From Corynebacterium sanguinis (GTDB lineage: Bacteria; Actinomycetota; Actinomycetes; Mycobacteriales; Mycobacteriaceae), in NCBI RefSeq assembly GCF_007641235.1, contig NZ_CP038157.1:806001-870000 (forward strand): a stretch of 64,000 nt of DNA, read 5' to 3'. The position numbers and the translations under genes were made by a program. Under the pieces are notes generated by a model, which worked only from the letters and a program-made list of their open reading frames with translations, made no database searches and was not told the DNA's origin. Positions 35,776 to 44,506 of the stretch are shown here, one piece after another (position 1 is the stretch's first letter; every line of letters begins with the position of its first letter).

Positions 35776-36996
35776 ATGAAAACAAAAATCCTCAGCTCGC
35801 TGCTGCTCTGGATCGTCATCGCGATCCTCCTGGGCATTGTGTGCAGCCTCTTCTTCCCCGAGTGGCTGGCTCGCGTCTTTGTCACCTTCAACGGACTGTT
35901 TGCCAACTTCCTCGGCTTCTTCGTGCCCGTGCTCATCTTCGCGCTCATCGCCCCGGCGATCGCGGGCCTGGGCCGCGGCGCGGGCAAGTGGCTTGGCGTT
36001 ACCGCCGGGATCGCCTACGTGTCCACCATCGTCTCGGGCCTCATCGCGTGGGCGACGGCCACGGCCCTCTACCCCACTCTGCTCGGCGGCCGCACGCTGA
36101 ACACCGACGTCACCGACCCCGAGGCCGGCGGCCTCGCGCCCTACTTCGAGGTGGAGATGCCCGCGCCGCTGGCCGTCATGTCGGCGCTTCTGCTCGCGTT
36201 CGTCATCGGCATCGCCATGACCTCGGTGAAATCCACCACCATGTACCGCGTGCTCGACGAGCTGCAGGCGGTGATTATGAAGGTGGTCACCTCGTTCGTG
36301 ATCCCGCTGCTGCCGATCTACATCTTCGGCACCTTCCTGAACCTGGGCATGAACGACAACCTCGGCTCCACCATGGCCGCCTTCGGGACCGTCCTGCTGC
36401 TGTCCGTGGTGATGACCCTCGTGATCATCTTTCTGCTCTACGTCGTCGCGGGCGTCGTGGCCGGCCGCAACCCGCTGACCGCGCTGGGTAACATGCTGCC
36501 GGCCTACTTCACGGCACTGGGCACGTCCTCGTCCGCCGCGACGATCCCGGTGACCTACGCCTCTGCGCTGAAGAACAAGGTGGACGAGAACGTCGCCGGC
36601 TTCGTCGTCCCGCTGTGCGCGACGATCCACCTGTCGGGGTCGATGATGAAGATCACCCTGTACGCGCTCGCGATCGTCTACATGGGGCAAATGGATGTCG
36701 CGCCCGCGCAGATCCTCGGCTTCCTCCTGCTGCTCGGCATCATGATGGTCGCCGCGCCGGGCGTGCCGGGCGGCGCGATCATGGCGGCGGTCGGCCTCCT
36801 GCAGGCCAACCTCGGTTTCGACGAATCCGCGATCTCGCTGATGATCGCCGCGTACATCGTGGTCGACTCCTTCGGCACCGCGGCGAACGTCACGGGCGAC
36901 GGCGCGATCGCGATGATCCTCAACCGCTTCGCGGCCGGTCGCATCGAGGGCTACAAGCTTGACGACGCCCCCACCGCTGTGGAGAGCCGGGCTTAG
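35776..36996 (+). CDS. Dicarboxylate/amino acid:cation symporter (DAACS family)
   Basis: A 406-aa membrane transporter of the glutamate/dicarboxylate type. The hairpin-loop serine motif is LGTSSSAATIPVTYASAL, and the substrate and cation region includes ATIHLSGSMMKITL, PGVPGGAIMAA and VDSFGTAANVTGDGAIA. Import is probably driven by Na+ or H+; the substrate cannot be told. An overlapping ATG lies 4 bp earlier but out of frame. Its stop overlaps the convergent ABC gene by 4 bp. Confidence 0.92.
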   Translation: MKTKILSSLLLWIVIAILLGIVCSLFFPEWLARVFVTFNGLFANFLGFFVPVLIFALIAPAIAGLGRGAGKWLGVTAGIAYVSTIVSGLIAWATATALYPTLLGGRTLNTDVTDPEAGGLAPYFEVEMPAPLAVMSALLLAFVIGIAMTSVKSTTMYRVLDELQAVIMKVVTSFVIPLLPIYIFGTFLNLGMNDNLGSTMAAFGTVLLLSVVMTLVIIFLLYVVAGVVAGRNPLTALGNMLPAYFTALGTSSSAATIPVTYASALKNKVDENVAGFVVPLCATIHLSGSMMKITLYALAIVYMGQMDVAPAQILGFLLLLGIMMVAAPGVPGGAIMAAVGLLQANLGFDESAISLMIAAYIVVDSFGTAANVTGDGAIAMILNRFAAGRIEGYKLDDAPTAVESRA

Positions 36997-38105
36997 ATGC
37001 GCTCCCCCGTTGACGCGCTGAACGCGTGCAGACCGCCCGGGGTGACGCGCGCGTGGATGAGTTCGCCCTCGCGCACGTCACTGCGCGGCGGGGTGCGCAC
37101 GACGATGCTGCCGGTGGAGTCGTCGGCCTGGCCCTCGGGGATCCAGCCGCCGCCGTCGAGGTGGCCGTAGAGGTAGGAATCGGAGCCGAGCTCCTCGACG
37201 AAGTCGATCCGGATCGGCAGGGTGCCGGCCTCGCTGGCGCCGACGAGCTCGAGGGCCTCGGGGCGGAACCCCAGGACGATGCTGTCTTCGGCGGCGTTGA
37301 GGTGGGCGTCGTCAAGCGGGATGCTCGCGGCGCCGGCGCGGGCGGTGCGGGAGGCTCGATCGATGGTGAAGGTGGCCAGGTTCATGGCCGGGGAGCCGAT
37401 GAAGCCGGCGACGAAGACGTTGTGGGGGGCATCGTAAAGCTCGCGCGGGGTGCCCACTTGCTGTAGGACGCCGAAGTTGAGCACGGCGATGCGGTCGCCC
37501 ATGGTCAGGGCTTCGGTTTGGTCGTGCGTGACGTAGACGGTGGTTACGCCCATGCGGCGCTGCAGGCTGGCGATCTGGGTGCGGGTTTGCACGCGCAGCT
37601 TAGCGTCGAGGTTGGACAGCGGCTCGTCCATGAGGAAGACCTGCGGCTCGCGGACGATTGCGCGGCCCATGGCCACGCGCTGGCGCTGGCCGCCGGAGAG
37701 CGCCTTCGGCTTGCGGTCGAGGTACTCGGTCAGGTCGAGGGTGCGGGCGGCCTCTTCGACGCGCTCGTTCATCTGATTCTTGTCCATGCCGGCGAGCTTG
37801 AGCGCGAAGCCCATGTTCTCGCGCACGGACATGTGCGGGTAGAGCGCGTAGTTCTGAAACACCATGGCGATGTCGCGGTCCCTCGGCTCCAGGGCGGTGA
37901 CGTCGCGGCCGCCGATCAGGATGCGGCCGCTGTTGGTCTCCTCCAAGCCGGCGAGCATGCGCAGGGCCGTGGACTTGCCCGAGCCGGACGGGCCGACGAG
38001 GACAAGGAACTCCCCGTCCGCGATATCGAGGTTGAGCGCGTCGACCGAGGGTGTGTCCGCCCCCGGGTAGACGCGCGTTGCGTTGTCAAAGCTGACGGTA
38101 GCCAT
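36993..38105 (-). CDS. Sugar-type ABC transporter ATP-binding protein (MsiK/UgpC-like)
   Basis: A 370-aa ATPase. Walker A is GPSGSGKST, the Q-loop MVFQNYALYPHM, the signature LSGGQRQR, Walker B VFLMDEPLSNLD and the switch VTHDQTEA. The C-terminal 130 residues form the TOBE/OB regulatory domain of carbohydrate importers. It has no permease or binding-protein genes beside it. Such stand-alone ATPases often serve several sugar importers, which is an inference here. RBS GGAGGAG lies upstream. Confidence 0.92.
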   Translation of the reverse strand: MATVSFDNATRVYPGADTPSVDALNLDIADGEFLVLVGPSGSGKSTALRMLAGLEETNSGRILIGGRDVTALEPRDRDIAMVFQNYALYPHMSVRENMGFALKLAGMDKNQMNERVEEAARTLDLTEYLDRKPKALSGGQRQRVAMGRAIVREPQVFLMDEPLSNLDAKLRVQTRTQIASLQRRMGVTTVYVTHDQTEALTMGDRIAVLNFGVLQQVGTPRELYDAPHNVFVAGFIGSPAMNLATFTIDRASRTARAGAASIPLDDAHLNAAEDSIVLGFRPEALELVGASEAGTLPIRIDFVEELGSDSYLYGHLDGGGWIPEGQADDSTGSIVVRTPPRSDVREGELIHARVTPGGLHAFSASTGERI

Positions 38106-38179
38106 GTGTGGTTCTCCTCCATCGGCGGGTACGCGCCGAACGATCCTTAGTGGCGGGTGTCCCCCTAACCTACACGCGA

Positions 38180-38195
38180 TGTTTCACGTGAAACA
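38180..38195. promoter_or_regulatory. parS: parS site (perfect), extended palindrome
   Basis: TGTTTCACGTGAAACA, with the symmetry extending to 24 bp (38176-38199). It lies between the ABC ATPase start and the alpha/beta hydrolase stop. Confidence 0.94.
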
Positions 38196-38207
38196 TCGCC
38201 AGCGGCG

Positions 38208-39059
38208 CTACACCTTTTTGGCGAAGGACGCGATTGCTTCGGCGACTCCCTCGGGGTTGCCCAGTGCGGCCCAGTGCCCACCGTCGACGTAGGTCTGGGT
38301 GTAGTCGTCGCTCCAGCGGCGCATTTCGTTGATCAGCGACGGGTGGACGATCTTGTCGTCCACGGCCACGATGGCCTGCACGGGGCAGATGGGCTTACGG
38401 GGTTGGGGCGAGGAGAAGCGGCTGCCAAAGTTGGCGCGGTAGAGGTGGGACCCGTTGCGGCCGTTGTCGGAGACGTTCGGGTTGACGGGGATCGTGTCGT
38501 CGTTCTCCTCCGCCGCAACGCGCTTCTGCCACTTCTCCGGCGTAATCGAGTTCCACAGCAGCGTCGGAAGAAACGGGACGTAGAGCACACCGACGTACCA
38601 CTGCGGCGCGAACGCCCGCGCAAGATCGAGCGGGCGGGACGCCCTTTGGCGCATCACCAGCGCCGAGTAATCAAGGTTCGGCCCAGAAATCGACGTGTAG
38701 CTGAGGATCTTGCCTTCGAATTCCTGCGAGGTCACGGATTCCCAGCTCTGAATCGAGCCCCAATCGTGGCCGACGAGGTGGAAGGGGCGGCCCTCGAGAA
38801 CCTCGTCGATAAACGTCGCGAGGTCGTGGCTGAGCTGGCTGAGCGTGTAGGCATCGCTGGAGGCGGGAGTCGTGGACTCGCCCGCCCCGCGGACGTCGTA
38901 AGCAACGACGTAAAAGTCGTCGGTGAGGTGCGGAATAACCCGCTGCCATACGGAGTGGTCGTCGGGATAACCGTGCACGAGGACGAGGGGCGTGCGGCTG
39001 CTATCGCCGTAGGCGTACACGGCGAGGCGTTCACCGTCGGTGGTGGTGATTGTGTTCAT
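38208..39059 (-). CDS. Alpha/beta hydrolase (epoxide hydrolase-like)
   Basis: A 283-aa enzyme. The oxyanion motif is LVHGYPDDHSVW. The nucleophile elbow is HLVGHDWGSIQSWE, with Asp in place of Ser, as in epoxide hydrolases and haloalkane dehalogenases. The catalytic His is in VDGGHWAALGNPEGVA. The cap domain lies at about 140-215. The substrate is unknown. It is flanked on both sides by identical-core parS sites about 1 kb apart. Confidence 0.85.
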   Translation of the reverse strand: MNTITTTDGERLAVYAYGDSSRTPLVLVHGYPDDHSVWQRVIPHLTDDFYVVAYDVRGAGESTTPASSDAYTLSQLSHDLATFIDEVLEGRPFHLVGHDWGSIQSWESVTSQEFEGKILSYTSISGPNLDYSALVMRQRASRPLDLARAFAPQWYVGVLYVPFLPTLLWNSITPEKWQKRVAAEENDDTIPVNPNVSDNGRNGSHLYRANFGSRFSSPQPRKPICPVQAIVAVDDKIVHPSLINEMRRWSDDYTQTYVDGGHWAALGNPEGVAEAIASFAKKV

Positions 39060-39159
39060 GGCGTTCTCTTTGTGTGGGTGGTTGACACGCGCCAGCGTAC
39101 ACGCGCTCGGGGGACGGAAAGCGGCGCCTGAGGGGCCTGCCTAGAGGTAGGGATTGCGA

Positions 39160-39175
39160 TGTTTCACGTGAAACA
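39160..39175. promoter_or_regulatory. parS: parS site (perfect), extended palindrome
   Basis: TGTTTCACGTGAAACA in the gap between divergent genes. Its flanks match those of the site at 38180, including GCGGCGCTA on the right. Confidence 0.94.
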
Positions 39176-39188
39176 TCGCCGGCGGCGC

Positions 39189-39194
39189 TATCCT
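39189..39194 (+). promoter_or_regulatory. -10 box of a leaderless promoter
   Basis: TATCCT ends 7 nt before the ATG at 39202. It lies within 15 bp of the parS site, so ParB spreading could affect it. Confidence 0.48.
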
Positions 39195-39201
39195 CTGGAC
39201 C

Positions 39202-39912
39202 ATGGCCGCCGAGATCGTCACCACGCACTTCATCGCGCACGATGAGGACCTCGGCGCCGCATACGAGGCGTGGCGCGCCAGCACGGAGGCCAGCGGGGCC
39301 GAGATCCTCGCGTTCTCCCCGCGCCCGCACCCGATCGACGACGACTTCATCCTCTGGGACCTGCGCACCGAGGCCGCCTATGGCAACCTCCGCGACCCCG
39401 CCTCGATGGGGCTCTACGAGCTCAACGCGCTGGTCGACTTCCACGGCATCGACCGCGACGACCGCATCGAGGCCTTCTTCATCGACGACAACCTCGCCAC
39501 CACCCGCTTCCCCTCCGCCCTGGGCGGCCTGACCAGCCTGAGCACGCGCGACGGAGTCGGCACGGCGGAGCTCTCGCTCATCACCGTCGTCTACCTCGGC
39601 ACCGAGGCGGCTGTCCCCCACGTGCATTCGCTTTTCGACGCCCTGATCACGCGCTCCCACGTCATCGCCTACCAACCGGAGCTCGTGCTGCTTGAGGGCA
39701 CTGAGCATTCCTCCCTCGTCGGACCGCTCTGGCTGCGCGACGCAACGCTGAACATCATCGGCAAGGGTGACCGCTTCTACTCCCCCGGCAAGGAGGCCTG
39801 GTCGGGGTGGTTCCTCACCGGCGACTCTCCAGAGACCGTCGAAGCGAACCTGACCGAGATTATCGAGCCAGGCATGGTCGTTATTGGGCGGGTTGTAGCG
39901 GAGCCGTTCTAG
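39202..39912 (+). CDS. Conserved protein of unknown function
   Basis: A 236-aa soluble protein, acidic, without signal or membrane segments. It has two parts joined near residue 115: IVTTHFIAHDEDLGAAYEAW and FILWDLRTEAAYGNLRDP in the first, ELSLITVVYLGTEAAVPHVH and WSGWFLTGDSPETVEANL in the second. I recognise no family. Codon usage is ordinary and the start is supported by a leaderless -10 box. The DUF5129-like gene follows after 13 bp with its own -10. Confidence 0.7.
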   Translation: MAAEIVTTHFIAHDEDLGAAYEAWRASTEASGAEILAFSPRPHPIDDDFILWDLRTEAAYGNLRDPASMGLYELNALVDFHGIDRDDRIEAFFIDDNLATTRFPSALGGLTSLSTRDGVGTAELSLITVVYLGTEAAVPHVHSLFDALITRSHVIAYQPELVLLEGTEHSSLVGPLWLRDATLNIIGKGDRFYSPGKEAWSGWFLTGDSPETVEANLTEIIEPGMVVIGRVVAEPF

Positions 39913-39918
39913 TAAAAT
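39913..39918 (+). promoter_or_regulatory. -10 box of the leaderless DUF5129-like gene
   Basis: TAAAAT 7 nt before the ATG at 39926, directly after the previous stop codon. Confidence 0.5.
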
Positions 39919-39925
39919 CAGCGCC

Positions 39926-41353
39926 ATGGCGAACTTCGGTCAAATCGGTGCCGTCGTGGCGGTCTCCGCGCTGCTTGGGTTGGGTGCGGCGGGTGCCACC
40001 ATGAGCCAGATAAATGTCCCCTCCCCCGAGGCGGTGGTGGTCAACACCGTCGGCGCGCCCACTGTTGTTATCGACGACCCCCACGACCTCCTTACCCCCG
40101 ACGACGAAGCGCGGCTAACGCGCGACGCTCAGCTTCTCGACGCCCCCGACACCGTGCGCACCCTGCACTGGATAGTGTTCAACGAGAGCGACGAAAACAT
40201 CAACGACACCGTTGAGAACTTCATGCGCGACAACTACCCCGATGAGATCGGTGCAGATCACTTCGCGGACGGGGTGCTCATCATCGGTGCCGGGACGCAG
40301 AACCGCAAAGTGTTCACATTTGCCGGGTTGGACGTTTTAGAGCAGCTCCACCTGAAAGAGGGAGAGCGGCTCGAGGCCGTCAACGAGGAGATCAAGCCCG
40401 GGATGCGCGACAACAACATCCCGGGGGCGTTGCTCGCCGGCGCTCGGGCCGCGATGGATGCGCATGATATCCAGCAGTACGAGCTCAACGACGCGCAGGG
40501 AGATCGTGTCATGTCCGGTATCGGCGCTGGCGCCGCCGCTGGCGGGCTCTCTTTGGCAGTGGGATCGATTGCCGTCGCCATGACCAACAGCCGCAGGAAT
40601 ACGCTTGCACAGGGCCGCGAGGACTACGAGCTGGTCACCCGCGAGTACTCGCAGCTCGCCCAGCGACTCAACGAGATCGACGTGCGTGCTAACTCCCTGA
40701 CCAGCGCTTTTGCCGACAATGAGATGCGCAAACAGTGGGCCGAGGTGCGGGACCGCTTCCTGAATATGCACGACGCGGTGTCCGGCGCGGGCGGGATCGG
40801 CAGCATCGACATCGGCGACGACAAGCAGGTCCTGGCGAACAAGGAGCAGCTTGCCGACGCCGCCGAGGCCGTGCGCCACACCAACAACGCCGAGGACAAC
40901 ATCAACCGCATGTTCAAGGTGGAAAACGGCGACGCTGCGGCGCGCCGCTCGGACCTGACCGCCATCCGCGAGGACCTGATGCAGGCCAGGCTTGAGATCG
41001 ACGATGCGGAGATCGAGGCCGAGATCGCCCAGCTCGAGGCCCGGGTCAACGAGCTCGACCGCAACCCCACCGCGCCCGACTTCATGGATTCCTTCGTGCG
41101 CGTGCTGGGCGACTACCGCACGCTCCTCGAGGTCGTGAAGCGCACAAAGTTCAGCGACGTCGAGGAGCACAACGAGCTGCAGCGCCCCGCCCTGTACGAC
41201 TCCAACTACTACTACTCCGGGTACGTGCCCTTCGTGGTTATGAGCAGCTGGCACTCGTCCAACGTCCAGGCCGCTCAATCCTCCTCCTCGTCGGGCACGA
41301 ACACGTCGTTTAGCTCTGGCTTCTCAGGCGGGGGTGGTTCGAGCAGCTACTAG
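39926..41353 (+). CDS. DUF5129-like membrane protein with TPM-like domain
   Basis: A 475-aa protein. An N-terminal membrane segment (IGAVVAVSALLGLGAAGA) is followed by a TPM-like extracellular domain at about 50-175 (TPDDEARLTRDAQLLDA, HFADGVLIIGAGTQNRKVFTF). A second helix lies at about 193-213 (GIGAGAAAGGLSLAVGSIAVAM), then a coiled-coil-rich region (about 220-400). The tail is Ser/Gly-rich (FSSGFSGGGGSSSY), as in other TPM proteins. I infer a surface or envelope role; the exact function is unknown. DUF5129 is my best family match from corynebacterial proteins. Confidence 0.72.
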   Translation: MANFGQIGAVVAVSALLGLGAAGATMSQINVPSPEAVVVNTVGAPTVVIDDPHDLLTPDDEARLTRDAQLLDAPDTVRTLHWIVFNESDENINDTVENFMRDNYPDEIGADHFADGVLIIGAGTQNRKVFTFAGLDVLEQLHLKEGERLEAVNEEIKPGMRDNNIPGALLAGARAAMDAHDIQQYELNDAQGDRVMSGIGAGAAAGGLSLAVGSIAVAMTNSRRNTLAQGREDYELVTREYSQLAQRLNEIDVRANSLTSAFADNEMRKQWAEVRDRFLNMHDAVSGAGGIGSIDIGDDKQVLANKEQLADAAEAVRHTNNAEDNINRMFKVENGDAAARRSDLTAIREDLMQARLEIDDAEIEAEIAQLEARVNELDRNPTAPDFMDSFVRVLGDYRTLLEVVKRTKFSDVEEHNELQRPALYDSNYYYSGYVPFVVMSSWHSSNVQAAQSSSSSGTNTSFSSGFSGGGGSSSY

Positions 41354-41415
41354 GGGTGGCAAGAATACGGCGTATCGTGGGGTCAGAAACTTACGGTTCG
41401 CTAAGGAGAGACATC

Positions 41416-42642
41416 GTGGCAGATAACACGTACGCTTCTGACCTCATCAACTTCGACTCGTTGCTCTCGGCCCAGGAGATCGAGTGGCGCGACGACATCG
41501 CCAGCTTTATCGAGTCAAATGTCAAACCGCACGTGGGCCAGTGGTTCGAGGACGCTTACGTCCCCCTCGAGCTCGTCCCCCGTTTCGCGGAGATGGGCAT
41601 GATCGGCGCGCGCCTCGAGGGCTACGGCTGCCCGGGGCGCAGCGCGGTGGAATACGGCTTGGCCATGATGGAGGTTGAGGCCGCCGATTCGGGGCTGCGT
41701 ACCATCTTGTCTGTGCTTGGTTCGCTGGCGATGACCTCTATTCACAAGCACGGTACCGAGGAGCAGAAGCAGAAGTACCTGCCGCAGATGGCCGCGGGTG
41801 AGCTGATCGGCGCCTTTGGTCTGACCGAGCCGACCGCTGGGTCCGATCCCGCGTCCATGATCACCCGAGCCGAGCTGAAGAAGGGCGAGGGCTGGTTGCT
41901 CAACGGTGAGAAGCGCTGGATCGGGCTCGCCCACCTCGCCGACATCACTGTGGTGTGGGCGAAGGTGAGCACCGCTGACCTGATCGAGGCCGGCCACGAA
42001 GACGCGGCGAGGCCGGACCGGGAGGAAACGGTCGCGGGATTCCTCGTGCCCAAGGGCGCGCAGGGGTTCAACCCGCAGCCGATCGACAACAAGCTGTCCA
42101 TGCGCGTGTCCACGCAGTCGCACATCGTGCTCGAGAACGTCCTCGTGCCCGAGGAGAACCTCCTGGCTGGGTGCTTCGGATTAAAGGTCCCGCTCATGTG
42201 CCTTAACGAGGCCCGCTACGGCATCGGCTGGGGCGTGCTGGGTGCCGCGCGCGACAGCCTTGAGCAGGCGGTCGCGTACGCCGGTGAGCGCACCCAGTTC
42301 GGCCGGCCGATCTCCTCGTTCCAGTTGACGCAGAAGAAGCTGGTGGAGATGGCCGTGGCGCTGAACCAGGGGCAGCTGCTCGCTCTCCACGTGGGGCGCG
42401 CCAAGGACGCCGGGACGCTGGAAATTCCCATGATTTCGGTGGCCAAGCTAGCCAACTGCCGCACCGCCATCGACATCTGCCGCGAGGCGAGGACCATCTT
42501 CGGCGGCAACGGCATCGTCCACGACTACTCCCCGCTGCGCCACGCGGCGAATCTTGAATCCGTGCGCACCTACGAGGGAACCGACGAGATGCACACGTTG
42601 ATCCTCGGTGAGAAGATGACCGGGATCGGGGCTTTCGCCTAA
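41416..42642 (+). CDS. Acyl-CoA dehydrogenase, glutaryl-CoA dehydrogenase-like
   Basis: A 408-aa flavoenzyme. FAD-binding segments are FGLTEPTAGSDPASM and RWIGLAHLADITVVWAKV. The catalytic glutamate is in VRTYEGTDEMHTLILG, the glutaryl-CoA dehydrogenase type of C-terminus. The start is the GTG at 41416 with AAGGAG 7 nt upstream; the open frame extends 20 codons further without homology. The true substrate is uncertain because no other acyl-CoA genes are nearby. Confidence 0.88.
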   Translation: MADNTYASDLINFDSLLSAQEIEWRDDIASFIESNVKPHVGQWFEDAYVPLELVPRFAEMGMIGARLEGYGCPGRSAVEYGLAMMEVEAADSGLRTILSVLGSLAMTSIHKHGTEEQKQKYLPQMAAGELIGAFGLTEPTAGSDPASMITRAELKKGEGWLLNGEKRWIGLAHLADITVVWAKVSTADLIEAGHEDAARPDREETVAGFLVPKGAQGFNPQPIDNKLSMRVSTQSHIVLENVLVPEENLLAGCFGLKVPLMCLNEARYGIGWGVLGAARDSLEQAVAYAGERTQFGRPISSFQLTQKKLVEMAVALNQGQLLALHVGRAKDAGTLEIPMISVAKLANCRTAIDICREARTIFGGNGIVHDYSPLRHAANLESVRTYEGTDEMHTLILGEKMTGIGAFA

Positions 42643-42650
42643 GCTTCTCT

Positions 42651-42685
42651 GCTGGCCGATTACGCGGCGGGCGAAATCGGCCAGC
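42651..42685 (+). terminator. Strong hairpin, probable terminator
   Basis: GCTGGCCGATT (42651-42661) pairs perfectly with AATCGGCCAGC (42675-42685) around a 13-nt loop. It separates the dehydrogenase from the MFS gene. It has no U-tract. Confidence 0.6.
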
Positions 42686-42691
42686 GGGGCA

Positions 42692-42697
42692 TAATCT
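42692..42697 (+). promoter_or_regulatory. -10 box of the leaderless MFS gene promoter
   Basis: TAATCT, 5 nt before the ATG at 42703, just after the upstream hairpin. Confidence 0.42.
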
Positions 42698-42702
42698 TGC
42701 CC

Positions 42703-43821
42703 ATGCCGAATCTTCACCGACTGCGCTACCTCTGCATCATGATCGGCGGCTTTCTGGGGCCGTTCGCCGGCCAGTCACTGTCGGTGGTCCTGCCTGAGTT
42801 CGCCTCCGACTTCGGCATCTCCCTGCACCTGGCCTCGCTGACGATGACGGCGTACATGCTGCCGTTCGCCGTGACTATGCTCTTTTCCACCTACATAGTG
42901 AGAAACCTCCAGCCCACGCGGGTGGTGCGCACCGCGTACGTCGTCATCGCCTGCGCCTCGGTGGTTCTGGTGTTCTCCCCGGTGTGGTGGCTGTTCCTCG
43001 CGGCCTATATCTCCGCGGGTATCGCGAACGCGTTCACCGCTCCCCTGCTGCAGCTCATCCTGCGCCACATCACCCCGCCGGAGCAGCTGGGTAAGGCGCT
43101 GGGCACGTACGCGGCGATGCAATCCTTCGGGCTGTTTTCCGCCCCGCTCGTCGGGGGCGCGACCGTCACGCTCGGTTCGTGGCGTTGGATGTACGTCGTG
43201 CTGCTGGTCTTCGCGGTCATCATCGTGCTCGTGGGCCTACCCGCCGTGCCCGCGCCGGGCGGCAGCAACGTCTCCCGGGTACTGGGGTGGCCCGTCATCC
43301 GTGCCTGCCTCACGCTGCTCGCCGTAGGGACGGGTGTGATCGGGCTGTCTTTCATGATCGCGCTTCACGCTGGTTCGCTTCTCGACGCCCCACCTCTCAC
43401 ACGTGGCTTCATTGTGATGGCCGGCGGACTGACCGCGTTCGTGTTGGCGCGGCCTGTGGGCGGGCTGGCTGACCGCTTCGGCCCGCGCCCCGTCATGGTC
43501 GTCTCACTCCTCGTTGCGGCTGCGGCCGTGTTGGGTATCGCGTTCAGTCCGTCCATGCTGGTGCTGGCGGTGCTGTGGGGCGTCGCGGTGCTCGCGGCGC
43601 AGGGCGCGCAGGTTGCCGTGAACATGTTGGTGCTTGCCTCACCCGCTGGCGGGCAGCTCCTCTCCACCGTTCAGGCGTTCCGATTCTTCGGTAACGCGCT
43701 GACACCGCTAACACTGCTGCCTCTCTACGGCGTCACTCCGGTCCTTGGGTTTGGCGTTGACGCGCTGCTATTGGTGGCGGTGGCGGGGATTAACGCTGCC
43801 GCGGTGCGTCGCAAAGGCTAG
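42703..43821 (+). CDS. Major facilitator superfamily transporter
   Basis: A 372-aa protein with about 12 transmembrane helices. The first helices include GGFLGPFAGQSLSVVLPEFA; the A-like loop between helices 2 and 3 is short (VRNLQPTRVVRTAYV). The second-half counterpart is GGLADRFGPRPVMVVSLL. A drug/metabolite efflux role is plausible but the substrate is unknown. A TTG two codons upstream is also possible. It converges with the next gene, overlapping by 4 bp. Confidence 0.85.
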   Translation: MPNLHRLRYLCIMIGGFLGPFAGQSLSVVLPEFASDFGISLHLASLTMTAYMLPFAVTMLFSTYIVRNLQPTRVVRTAYVVIACASVVLVFSPVWWLFLAAYISAGIANAFTAPLLQLILRHITPPEQLGKALGTYAAMQSFGLFSAPLVGGATVTLGSWRWMYVVLLVFAVIIVLVGLPAVPAPGGSNVSRVLGWPVIRACLTLLAVGTGVIGLSFMIALHAGSLLDAPPLTRGFIVMAGGLTAFVLARPVGGLADRFGPRPVMVVSLLVAAAAVLGIAFSPSMLVLAVLWGVAVLAAQGAQVAVNMLVLASPAGGQLLSTVQAFRFFGNALTPLTLLPLYGVTPVLGFGVDALLLVAVAGINAAAVRRKG

Positions 43822-44342
43822 TACATGAACACCGCGGCATTGTCGCCGCCGCGGCAGGTGATGACTTTGTCTTGGTCGACGGCACACTGCATCCGGTAGT
43901 CCTGCCCGGTGACGGGGCTGTGCGCGGTGACAGTCGCGGGCAGGATGTCCCTGACGTTGTCGTAGGTGGCGTTGAGACTGGAGGTAGCAGCGTTGAGGGT
44001 GGCCGTGGCGAATTCGCAGGAGGTATTGGCCCCAGCTGCGACGGTGTTGATGCCGAAGCCGTCCCCGAATACGCAGACCACGGCTGGCTCCCCGTTCACG
44101 GTGATCTTTCCGCCGATGTCCGTCTGAAGCTCGGTGATCGGCGGCGCGGCGGGCTTCGGGGTGCGGGCTGAGGTGGTGGGGCTCGGCTGGGTGGCCGCGG
44201 TCGTGGAGGTCGCGGTTGTCATGGTGACGCTGGACGTCACTGTGTGCGTCGCCGGGTCTCGGGTGTCAATGGGGCCACAAGCCGTGAGCGCGAGGGCTGC
44301 GAGTGCTGCACTGGCTGCGAGGGGTAACCGGTCAAACTTCAT
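43818..44342 (-). CDS. Small secreted lipoprotein of unknown function
   Basis: A 174-aa protein. The signal peptide MKFDRLPLAASAALAALALTAC ends in a lipobox (LTAC). A Thr/Ser/Pro-rich linker follows (about 28-70), and the C-terminal domain has four cysteines (VVCVFG, TSCEF, MQCAVDQ, VITCRGG) that could form disulfides. I recognise no named family. The RBS GGAGGAT lies upstream. Confidence 0.72.
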   Translation of the reverse strand: MKFDRLPLAASAALAALALTACGPIDTRDPATHTVTSSVTMTTATSTTAATQPSPTTSARTPKPAAPPITELQTDIGGKITVNGEPAVVCVFGDGFGINTVAAGANTSCEFATATLNAATSSLNATYDNVRDILPATVTAHSPVTGQDYRMQCAVDQDKVITCRGGDNAAVFMY

Positions 44343-44401
44343 GGTGAAATCCTCCGAGTGGTGGGCTTGGCGGGGGCGTTCCGCCGGTCACTCCAAGCAT
44401 A

Positions 44402-44417
44402 TGGTTCACGTGAAACA
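44402..44417. promoter_or_regulatory. parS: parS site (1 mismatch)
   Basis: TGGTTCACGTGAAACA, differing from consensus at position 3. It is the outermost site in the window, at the edge of the accessory region. Confidence 0.85.
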
Positions 44418-44506
44418 TGGGGGGCGTTCGTGGCGGCTCAAATGGGATAAACCAAGTGGCAGTTCTGGCGCGCCTTTACCCAACGCTGAATTGGCTTCTC
44501 CCCGTC

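Noticed and set aside
36993-38105. A complete sugar ABC importer
   Set aside because: Only the ATPase is present; neighbouring genes are unrelated.
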